Source: Acidimicrobiia bacterium
GTDB lineage: Bacteria; Actinomycetota; Acidimicrobiia; Spongiisociales; SHLN01
Assembly: GCA_030624805.1 (NCBI GenBank)
Contig: JAUXJL010000060.1
Span: forward strand, 1-9,237
DNA length: 9,237 nucleotides
Direction of reading: 5' to 3'
Every line of letters begins with the position of its first letter. The first letter of the stretch is position 1. The position numbers and the translations under genes are program-made. The notes beneath the pieces were generated by a model. It was not told where the DNA came from and made no database searches. It saw nothing but the letters and a program-made list of their open reading frames with translations. Shown here piece after piece: positions 1 through 5,857 of the stretch.

Positions 1-888
1 ATAGCGGTCCGACCCTGACAGATCTGCATGGAACACGAAGCCGGGCAGCCGGGCATAGGCGGCGACGGCGGCCCGGCCGATTCCGGTCTCGAGCATGCCA
101 CCCGCCACGAGGCCGATTCCGCCGGCAACCCCGATGTCGTGCATCTCGACCGCCTGAATCAACCCGGCAAATCTGGCCGGCTTCATGGTGACGACATCAC
201 ACGCTTCAGCCGCGATGGCGGTTCGCATGGTCGGTGGCCCCGTCACCGACTCGTCCAGGCCGATCGGCGTGTTCAGACGCGATCGCAACTCGGCGAACTC
301 CCGCCAGTCGGTATGAGACGGGTAGGGCTGCTCCAGGTAGAGCAATCCAATTTCGTCGATCTGTCGGGGAATCTCGCCTGGTGAATATGAGCCGTTGGCG
401 TCGGCTGCCAGTGGTGTGTCGGGCAACGCTCGCCGAACCGCCGACAGGGGCTCAATATCGAATCCCGGCCCGATCTTGATCTTGATCTTCCGATACCCCT
501 CGGAGGATCGGTGCGCCGACTCCTCGACGGTGCCCTTCAGTTGCCCGAGTCGGGCAACAACAGCCCCGGCGGCGACCAGGCCGCTGGTAGCTCCCAGCTT
601 CTGTGCCAGAGAAAGGCCTTCCCGTTTGGCTGCCAGATCGAGTTCGGCGGTCCGAACGGCCGCGACCGCTGCCGGGTTGACGTGAGTGAGGGGGGATCCC
701 TCCATACTGGCCAGGGCGGTCTCGACCGTCTCGGCCGAATAGCCGGGAATCTCGACAAACTCGCCCCACCCGGAAACGTCCCCGGCGGTGACACGCACGA
801 CGATGCCACGCCGACTGGTAACCGTGTGGCCGGCAGCCAGGTATTCGCCGCGCAGCGGTATCTCAATGACGAAGGCTTCCCGACTCAC
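1..888 (-). CDS. menC: o-succinylbenzoate synthase / N-succinylamino acid racemase family enzyme (MenC-like), 3' end cut by window
   Basis: This enolase-superfamily enzyme has 296 visible residues and runs off the left edge. The usual length is about 370, so roughly the last 70 residues are missing. In menaquinone synthesis MenC dehydrates SHCHC to o-succinylbenzoate in the cytoplasm; relatives in the same subgroup racemise N-succinylamino acids. Visible active-site features are the general-base KxK motif (K136, K138 in KIKIK), metal ligands D163 (in DAN), E186 (in LEQP) and D212 (in LDES), the opposite lysine K236 (in MKPAR), and GGMLETGIGR at 263-272. The last residues, DLSGSDRY, fit the family's distal signature. 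The frame has a stop (TAA) at 898-900, so GTG at 886-888 is the first possible start, and no Shine-Dalgarno is visible before it. The superfamily assignment is firm. OSBS versus racemase activity cannot be settled because no other men gene is in view. Confidence 0.85.
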   Translation of the reverse strand, partial: MSREAFVIEIPLRGEYLAAGHTVTSRRGIVVRVTAGDVSGWGEFVEIPGYSAETVETALASMEGSPLTHVNPAAVAAVRTAELDLAAKREGLSLAQKLGATSGLVAAGAVVARLGQLKGTVEESAHRSSEGYRKIKIKIGPGFDIEPLSAVRRALPDTPLAADANGSYSPGEIPRQIDEIGLLYLEQPYPSHTDWREFAELRSRLNTPIGLDESVTGPPTMRTAIAAEACDVVTMKPARFAGLIQAVEMHDIGVAGGIGLVAGGMLETGIGRAAVAAYARLPGFVFHADLSGSDRY

Positions 889-901
889 CCGCCGAGGTTA
901 C

Positions 902-936
902 GCCCAACAGAAAGCGCCCCGGTGGTTCCGGGGCGC
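902..936 (-). terminator. Intrinsic terminator of the quaternary-amine ABC operon
   Basis: A perfect 9-bp inverted repeat (914-922 with 928-936, arms GCGCCCCGG/CCGGGGCGC, 5-nt loop) lies 22 bp after the stop of the binding-protein gene. Reading leftward it is followed by TTTCTGTT, a moderate U-tract. Position, GC-rich stem and tail all fit a factor-independent terminator closing the operon. The following menC-like gene begins only 25 nt beyond the stem. Confidence 0.75.
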
Positions 937-958
937 CCTCTGTGTAAAGGGGAGGCGG

Positions 959-1867
959 CTAGAAGCCGTTGTCGGCCAGCCACTCCTTGGCGAGGACGTC
1001 GGCGTCCTCGGCGTCGAGGCCAAATCGTTTGTTCAGCTCGGAAAGTTCGGCGGTTGTGATCTCCGCCGCCACATCGTTGAGCAGGTTCGACAGGTCGCTG
1101 TCGTACTCGTCGAGCACGGCCGTGCGAATTACCGGAACGATGTTCTCGGCCGGCTGCAGCAGCTTGTCGTCCTCCAACAGGACGTAGCCCTTAGCGGCGA
1201 TGATCCCGTCCGAGGTGAACAAGAGACCTACATCGATCTCGCCTCCATCGAGGGCGGCCACGGTCAGCGGGCCACCGACGTCGAGCGGCTGGAACGACGC
1301 GAAGTCGAGGCCGTATACGTCTCCAAGGCCGATGAGGCAGAATTCACGGTCCGGGCACTCGGGCGGGCCACCCAGCACCAGGTTGCCGTTCTCTGCAGCC
1401 AGGTCGCTCACCGTCGCCAGGCCGTACTGGGCGGCGGTGTCGGCGGTGACTACGAATCCGTTCTTGTCCTGGGCCGGTGCGTAATCCAGGACGGTGATGC
1501 CCTGGCCTTCCATCACAGAAACCAGATCGCTGTGAGTCGAGTCCGAATCGGTACTCGAGGTCCCGCCTTCGAATGTCAGCAGGGTGCCTGTGTACTCGAC
1601 CATCAGGTCGATCTCCCCGCTCTTGAGCGCCGGGTTGACAACTTCTCTTGTACCAAGTTGGAACTTGGTTTCGACCGGGTAGCCGGCATTCTCGAGTGCT
1701 TGCGCGAATATCTCGCCGACGATCTCTTGTTCTCCGAAGTTGGTGGAGCCAACCACAATGGTTGGGCCTTCAGTGTCTGAGCTCTCACCCGACCCGCAGG
1801 CAACGGCTACCAGAGCCAGTGCTATGACGGTCGCCCCGAGGGCTCGATTGCGGAAAATTCTCCGCAT
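959..1867 (-). CDS. opuCC: Glycine betaine/choline/carnitine ABC transporter substrate-binding lipoprotein (OpuCC/ProX type)
   Basis: This 302-residue extracytoplasmic solute receptor delivers a quaternary-amine osmolyte to the permeases encoded upstream. The N-terminus is a lipoprotein signal: basic MRRIFRNR, a hydrophobic stretch at 9-22, then the lipobox AVAC with the lipidated cysteine at C24, followed by a Ser/Gly/Asp/Glu linker. The mature part is an OpuAC-family domain, with VGSTNFGEQ (39-47), ALKSGEIDLMVEYTGT (80-95), GGPPECP...FC (166-177) and DVGLLF. C171 and C177 could form a disulfide. Tyrosines such as Y92 are candidates for the aromatic cage, but I cannot assign the cage without a structure. 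The start is ATG 1867, because GGGAG lies 6 nt upstream. A start 13 codons further up would sit inside the leader hairpin and hides the normal signal peptide. It is last in the operon, separated from the permease by about 95 bp, and followed by a strong terminator. Substrate specificity within the quaternary-amine class is inferred. Confidence 0.9.
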   Translation of the reverse strand: MRRIFRNRALGATVIALALVAVACGSGESSDTEGPTIVVGSTNFGEQEIVGEIFAQALENAGYPVETKFQLGTREVVNPALKSGEIDLMVEYTGTLLTFEGGTSSTDSDSTHSDLVSVMEGQGITVLDYAPAQDKNGFVVTADTAAQYGLATVSDLAAENGNLVLGGPPECPDREFCLIGLGDVYGLDFASFQPLDVGGPLTVAALDGGEIDVGLLFTSDGIIAAKGYVLLEDDKLLQPAENIVPVIRTAVLDEYDSDLSNLLNDVAAEITTAELSELNKRFGLDAEDADVLAKEWLADNGF

Positions 1868-1873
1868 GGGTTT

Positions 1874-1882
1874 CTCCCTTCC
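1874..1882 (-). promoter_or_regulatory. Ribosome binding site that decides the start of the binding-protein gene
   Basis: On the minus strand GGAAGGGAG ends 6 nt before ATG 1867. It supports the shorter start over the in-frame ATG at 1906, which lies inside the upstream hairpin. It sits just downstream of the nested inverted repeat at 1884-1927, so folding of that leader could influence access to it. Confidence 0.7.
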
Positions 1883-1883
1883 A

Positions 1884-1927
1884 GTTGAAACAACCAAAAC
1901 CGCCAATGTGGCGGCGTCAGATTCAAC
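1884..1927 (-). promoter_or_regulatory. Nested inverted repeat with terminator-like U-tract between permease and binding-protein genes
   Basis: The inner hairpin is CCGCCA/TGGCGG (1909-1914 with 1900-1905) with a 3-nt loop. Reading leftward it is followed by TTTTGGTTGTTT. An outer pair, GTTGAA/TTCAAC (1922-1927 with 1884-1889), encloses both hairpin and U-tract. The inner stem plus U-tract resembles a weak intrinsic terminator or attenuator. The outer arms end 1 nt before the ribosome binding site. It might adjust binding-protein expression relative to the permeases or act as an RNA-stabilising or processing element. Function is inferred from arrangement only. Confidence 0.45.
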
Positions 1928-1948
1928 ACCCTAGAAGCGTCGGTATTC

Positions 1949-1966
1949 CTAGGCGAGGGGGCCTAG
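1949..1966 (-). other. Small hairpin overlapping the permease stop codon
   Basis: A 6-bp inverted repeat, CTAGGC/GCCTAG (1961-1966 with 1949-1954), has a C-rich 6-nt loop and includes the TAG stop of the second permease. No U-tract follows. It may only protect the 3' end of the upstream message or slow ribosomes, or it may be coincidental. Confidence 0.3.
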
Positions 1967-2721
1967 TTGGAAGCCGCCGCTGAGATCTCCTTGGGCCGGC
2001 GGCCGGGAGAACCCGCCGTTTGCAGAGGGCGCGGCACGATCCGCCGTTCAACCACGCCAAAGAACAGTTCGACGAAAATGGCCAGCAGCGCTACCAGGAC
2101 GGCCCCGGCGAAGATCTGCACGTTGTCCTGGATAGAAAACCCATCAACGATGAACCGGCCAAGCCCGCGATACGCAACCAGCGCAGCCAGTGGCGAGGTG
2201 GCGACGACTTGGACGGCTGAGATCCGGAGGCCGGCGATGATCAGTGGAGAGGCCAGCGGGGCTTCGACCGAGCGAAGGATCTCTCCCTCGGTGAGGCCCA
2301 TGCCCCGAGCTGCGTCGACAGTTCCGGGATCGACTTCGCGGATCCCCGTGTACGTGTTTGTGAAGATGGGCGGCAATGCGAGCAGGAACAAGGCGATGTA
2401 GGCGGGGAAGAATCCCAGGCCCGAGCCGAATATTGGGACTCCGTTAGGTATGTGCTGGGCGATGCGGATGGTGATAGGCAGTGCTAGTGCAATGATGCCA
2501 AAGGAAGGCAAGGCTCGCCCGATATTCACGACGGCGACTGCTGAAACGCCAAAACGGCGATAGTGGCCGAGCAGAGCACCGAGCGGAATGGCTACTGCAG
2601 CCGCGGTCAACGTGGCAAGACCCGACAGCTGAATCGTTCTCCAGCCACGGGCCAGATAGCCCTCAGTGCCGTCCCACTCTTCGGTGAACCACACGAGGAC
2701 GTCGGCCAGGAATTCGATCAC
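1963..2721 (-). CDS. opuCD: Quaternary-amine ABC transporter permease (OpuCD/ProW-like), second permease
   Basis: This 252-residue inner-membrane permease has a BPD_transp_1-type fold with about five or six hydrophobic helices. The hydrophobic segments are roughly at 30-52, 59-85, 103-121, 160-185 and 205-230. The EAA-type coupling loop that contacts the ATPase starts at 136 (DAARGMG) and runs to EAPLASPLIIAGLR. It ends in a basic RRPKE-rich cytoplasmic tail. The chosen start is GTG 2719-2721. Its first bases overlap the TGA of the preceding permease (GTGA, 4-bp overlap), with GGAGGGG about 10 nt upstream, so translational coupling is likely. The same frame stays open far upstream, but that part is antisense-free shadow of the other permease and is not coding. 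It presumably pairs as a heterodimer with the neighbouring 225-residue permease. Confidence 0.9.
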   Translation of the reverse strand: MIEFLADVLVWFTEEWDGTEGYLARGWRTIQLSGLATLTAAAVAIPLGALLGHYRRFGVSAVAVVNIGRALPSFGIIALALPITIRIAQHIPNGVPIFGSGLGFFPAYIALFLLALPPIFTNTYTGIREVDPGTVDAARGMGLTEGEILRSVEAPLASPLIIAGLRISAVQVVATSPLAALVAYRGLGRFIVDGFSIQDNVQIFAGAVLVALLAIFVELFFGVVERRIVPRPLQTAGSPGRRPKEISAAASN

Positions 2722-3395
2722 GATGCCTCGCCCCTCCGTTTCGACCAAGGCGTGAGCACCCGCTCGACACCAAGCAAGGTCATGTCGAGCACCACGGCCA
2801 GGATCACCGAGAGCACGGTGCCGAGGATGATCTCTGTTGAGAAGAACCGATTGAGGCCCCGGAGGATGAAGAACCCGACCCCGCCCTGGCCGATAAGGGC
2901 AGTTACGGTCACGAGGCCGATGGTTGTTACCCCGGCGATCCGGAGGCCCGCAATGATCACGGGGAGCGCCAATGGGAGCTCGATGCTGAAGAATAAGCTC
3001 CTGTTTGTGTAGCCCATCCCGATGGCAGCTTCTTTCACCGCCGGATCGACGCCGTCGATTCCGGCCACAATGTTCCGGATGAGAATGAGCAGTGTGTAGC
3101 TCACCAGCCCGATTTGAGCAGTCAGGATGGTGAACCCCGTGATGGGCACGAGGAACGCGAACAGCGCCAGTGAGGGGATTGAATAGGCGACGCCGGTCAC
3201 CCACGTGATGGGGGTGTAGGTCTTCCGCCACCGGAGAGCTATGCCGCTCAGGAGCAGTGATAGTGCGAGACCAACCCCAAGGGCGATACCCGTCAAAACG
3301 AGATGCTCGGCCACTTTCTCCCATATCAGGTCGAGGTGGCCCCAGATCCAGTCCCATCGGATAAACGGATCGCTGCTTTGGGCCTGGCCAATCAT
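2718..3395 (-). CDS. opuCB: Quaternary-amine ABC transporter permease (OpuCB/ProW-like), first permease
   Basis: This 225-residue membrane permease forms part of the translocation channel for a glycine betaine/choline-type substrate. After a short N-terminus rich in Trp (W14, W16, W18, W25) there are hydrophobic segments near 32-52, 62-86, 90-110, 138-165 and 185-210. The SIPSLALFAFL segment (72-82) is typical of this family. The EAA loop starts at E122 (EAAIGMGY) and continues to ELPLALPVIIAGLR. The start ATG overlaps the stop of the ATPase gene as ATGA, a 4-bp overlap. No separate Shine-Dalgarno is evident, so translation probably depends on coupling to the ATPase. The end overlaps the GTG of the next permease in the same way. 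Which permease corresponds to Bacillus OpuCB and which to OpuCD is assigned by operon order only. Confidence 0.92.
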   Translation of the reverse strand: MIGQAQSSDPFIRWDWIWGHLDLIWEKVAEHLVLTGIALGVGLALSLLLSGIALRWRKTYTPITWVTGVAYSIPSLALFAFLVPITGFTILTAQIGLVSYTLLILIRNIVAGIDGVDPAVKEAAIGMGYTNRSLFFSIELPLALPVIIAGLRIAGVTTIGLVTVTALIGQGGVGFFILRGLNRFFSTEIILGTVLSVILAVVLDMTLLGVERVLTPWSKRRGEAS

Positions 3396-4489
3396 TCGAT
3401 CAGGTGGCGGCTGATTTGTTCGATGCTCAACATACCGAGGTAGGCGTCGCCGTCGAAGACCACCGCCACGCCGGTATGTGAGCTCACGACCGAGTCCAGT
3501 GCGTCGCGAAGAGATTGGTCGGGAGTGAGGCGCACCGAGAATGGTTTCGGGTCCGCATCACCGGCCCGGCCGGTCACGTCACGGCCCCAGACCCAGCCGC
3601 TGAGCCCTTCGTCAGCTCCGATGCCCACCCAATCCACGCCATGTTCTTTCATGACGCCTTCTACTTCTCCGCGACCGGCCCCGGGGGCAACGATGGGGCC
3701 CCGGGCCAGCTTCACTGCGTCGATTGGGGTGAGTGAGAGACGTTTGAGGCTCCGGTCCTCGCCCAGGAACTCTTCGACGAAACGGTTGGCCGGCCTGGTG
3801 AGTATCTCGCTTGGCGACGCGTATTGCTCCAGCACGCCACCGACATTGAGGATGGCCACGCGGTCTCCGAGCCGGATGGCTTCGTCGATGTCGTGGGTGA
3901 CGAACACGATTGTTTTGTTGACCAGGCGTTGCAGGTCGAGCAGCTCTTCTTGCAGCCGTCCGCGGACGATGGGGTCGACGGCTCCGAACGGCTCGTCCAT
4001 CAGCAGAACGGGTGGGTCGGCCGCCAGGGCCCGCGCTACCCCGACTCTCTGTTGTTGTCCCCCTGAGAGCTCAGAGGGGTATCGCTCTTTCATTTCCAGC
4101 TCGAGACCCACAAGGTCGATCAGCTCATCGACTCGCTGAGCCGTCCGCTCCTTCTCCCAGCCGAGCAGCCCGGGCACGGTGGCGATGTTGGCTGCGATAG
4201 TCCGGTGTGGGAACAGCCCGATCCGCTGGATCACATAGCCGATGCCCTGCCTGAGGACGGGGGCTTCGACACTGGTGATGTCGCTCCCGGCTACTTCGAT
4301 GGTCCCGCTGGTGGCTTCCACGAGCCGATTGATCATCTTCAACGTGGTGGTTTTGCCGCACCCGGACGGGCCGACCAGGACAACTACTTCGCCTTCGGCG
4401 ACCTCCAAGCTGAGCTCCCCAACCGCCGGCGTCTGCTGTCCTGGAAAGTACTTAGAGACGCGATCGAGACGAATCATGGGCTCTGGCAT
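3392..4489 (-). CDS. opuCA: Quaternary-amine ABC transporter ATP-binding protein with C-terminal CBS-like region (OpuCA/ProV type)
   Basis: This 365-residue ATPase powers osmolyte import at the inner membrane face. The nucleotide-binding domain covers about 5-240: Walker A GPSGCGKTT at 40-48, Q-loop around Q88 in the family-typical VIQRIGLFPH, signature LSGGQQQR at 141-148, Walker B LLMDEP at 162-167, D-loop with D172, and H-loop H199 in VTHDIDEA. The C-terminal 110 residues hold a clear CBS motif at about 325-365 (SLRDALDSVV, then GVAVVF and YLGMLS). Before it, around 275-310, is a weaker, divergent one. CBS pairs in OpuA/OpuC ATPases act in regulation by ionic strength or nucleotides. It is the first gene of the operon, 105 bp after metK. 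ATG 4489 is preceded by GGGG at about -8. ATG at codon 5 (4477) is an alternative with no better ribosome binding site. Confidence 0.93.
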   Translation of the reverse strand: MPEPMIRLDRVSKYFPGQQTPAVGELSLEVAEGEVVVLVGPSGCGKTTTLKMINRLVEATSGTIEVAGSDITSVEAPVLRQGIGYVIQRIGLFPHRTIAANIATVPGLLGWEKERTAQRVDELIDLVGLELEMKERYPSELSGGQQQRVGVARALAADPPVLLMDEPFGAVDPIVRGRLQEELLDLQRLVNKTIVFVTHDIDEAIRLGDRVAILNVGGVLEQYASPSEILTRPANRFVEEFLGEDRSLKRLSLTPIDAVKLARGPIVAPGAGRGEVEGVMKEHGVDWVGIGADEGLSGWVWGRDVTGRAGDADPKPFSVRLTPDQSLRDALDSVVSSHTGVAVVFDGDAYLGMLSIEQISRHLIE

Positions 4490-4594
4490 AGCCCCGAGAG
4501 CCTAAAGGAGAGGGGCGGGTAGGCGGTTGGGGAACGTTTCGGAATCTGCCGGCTGCCGGCGCCTAACGGCCGAGAAATGTCTGTTGGCTGGTTG
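4490..4594. other. Intergenic region between metK and the ABC operon
   Basis: These 105 bp hold GCCGGC twice with one base between (4548-4560), which can fold as a 5-bp stem with a 3-nt loop. No U-tract follows in the leftward direction, so it is at best a weak terminator for metK. A near-palindrome centred on AACGTT (4532-4541, GGAACGTTTC) could be an operator. I could not identify a convincing promoter, although the four-gene transporter operon probably has one here. Confidence 0.35.
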
Positions 4595-5788
4595 TTACAG
4601 ACCGAGCGCCGACTTGAGCTCGTCGACCCGGTTGGTTTCCTCCCAGGGGAAGCCGGTGCGGCCGCAGTGGCCGTAGGCCGCCGTCCGGCGGTAGATGGGT
4701 CGGCGCAGGTCGAGGTCTCGCACGATGGCGGCCGGTCGGAGGTCGAATATCTCCCTGATAGCCTTCTCGATGTTCTCCGGGTCGGCGTTCTCAGTCCCGA
4801 ATGTGTCAACCATCACCGAAACGGGATGGGCGATGCCGATCGCATAGGCGACCTGCAGCTCGCATCGGCTGGCAGCACCGGCTGCCACCACGTTCTTAGC
4901 GACCCAGCGGGTCGCATAGGCGCCGGAGCGGTCGACTTTGGAGGGATCTTTGCCCGAGAACGCACCGCCGCCGTGACGGGCAGACCCGCCGTATGTGTCG
5001 ACGATGATCTTGCGGCCGGTCAACCCGGCGTCGCCGACCGGCCCGCCGATGACAAAACGCCCGGTGGGATTGACGATCACGTCAACAGGATCGCCGGCGA
5101 ATTCATCGGGAATGGTGGGTTTGATCACGTGTTCGATGAGATCGTTTCGGATGGTCGTGTCACGGTCGACGCCATCATCGTGTTGGGTCGAGATCAGCAC
5201 CGTACGGAGCCGGACAGGGGTGTCACCGTCGTAGTCGAATGTCACCTGGGTTTTGCCGTCCGGACGGAGGTACGGCACGGTGCCATCCTTGCGGACCTGT
5301 GCGAGGCGTTCGGCGAGCCGATGCGCCACGTGGATGGGGAGCGGCATGAGCGCGTCGGTTTCGGTGGTGGCGTAGCCGAACATCATCCCCTGGTCGCCGG
5401 CTCCCTGCCGGTCAAGGTCGTCCTCGGTCAATGTCGTTCCAGATCGCACCTCCTCGGAGGCGTCAACGCCTCGAGCAATGTCCGGTGACTGCTCGTCGAT
5501 CGAAACCATGACCCCACACGTTGCTCCGTCGAATCCATACGACTCGCGGTCATATCCGATGTCCCGGATGGTGCTTCGAGCTATCGAAGAGATATCGACA
5601 TACGCGTGCGTCGTTATCTCGCCGGCGACCAGAACGAGCCCGGTCGTGAGGACGGTTTCGCACGCCACGCGGCTCGACGTGTCCTGCTCCAGGATGGCAT
5701 CGAGAATCGAATCAGAGATCTGATCGGCCATCTTGTCCGGGTGGCCTTCGGTCACGGATTCTGACGTGAACGTTCGGGTGCGAGGCAT
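4595..5788 (-). CDS. metK: S-adenosylmethionine synthetase
   Basis: This 397-residue cytosolic enzyme makes S-adenosylmethionine from ATP and methionine, releasing phosphate and pyrophosphate. The length is normal for the family. Visible signatures are SESVTEGHPDK at 9-19 (H16 and D18 of the ATP/Mg site), the hexapeptide region GAGDQGMMFGY, GPVGDAGLTGRKIIVDTYGG, and the glycine-rich phosphate loop GGGAFSGKDPSKVDRS with its catalytic lysines. The C-terminal TAAYGHCGR...FPWE segment is typical. The start ATG 5788 is preceded by GGAGAG only 2 nt away (GGAG 4 nt), a close but usable Shine-Dalgarno. It follows the repeat protein by 69 bp on the same strand. The 69-bp leader shows no recognisable SAM riboswitch. 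The gene is a housekeeping locus with no anomalies. Confidence 0.98.
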   Translation of the reverse strand: MPRTRTFTSESVTEGHPDKMADQISDSILDAILEQDTSSRVACETVLTTGLVLVAGEITTHAYVDISSIARSTIRDIGYDRESYGFDGATCGVMVSIDEQSPDIARGVDASEEVRSGTTLTEDDLDRQGAGDQGMMFGYATTETDALMPLPIHVAHRLAERLAQVRKDGTVPYLRPDGKTQVTFDYDGDTPVRLRTVLISTQHDDGVDRDTTIRNDLIEHVIKPTIPDEFAGDPVDVIVNPTGRFVIGGPVGDAGLTGRKIIVDTYGGSARHGGGAFSGKDPSKVDRSGAYATRWVAKNVVAAGAASRCELQVAYAIGIAHPVSVMVDTFGTENADPENIEKAIREIFDLRPAAIVRDLDLRRPIYRRTAAYGHCGRTGFPWEETNRVDELKSALGL

Positions 5789-5857
5789 GTCTCTCCATTT
5801 GACCGGGCGCGGTGGATCGGACCACAGGGTAGGCCGATATTTTCTCCGGGGCCACGC

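Noticed and set aside
511..1780. Long plus-strand frames across the menC-like and binding-protein genes
   Set aside because: They are antisense to well-supported genes and carry no recognisable domains. They reflect the high-GC codon bias of the opposite strand.
1868..1906. Earlier ATG for the substrate-binding protein
   Set aside because: It lies inside the leader hairpin and adds 13 residues before a normal lipoprotein signal. A good ribosome binding site precedes ATG 1867 instead.
2722..3357. Extension of the second permease upstream to 464 residues
   Set aside because: This is a shadow frame of the first permease. The extension is His/Arg/Pro-rich and not membrane-like, whereas the GTG at 2721 has a GTGA overlap and begins a normal permease.
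5789..5857. SAM riboswitch upstream of metK
   Set aside because: The leader is only 69 nt, with just a 4-bp inverted repeat (GTGG/CCAC) and no recognisable SAM-binding core or terminator switch.
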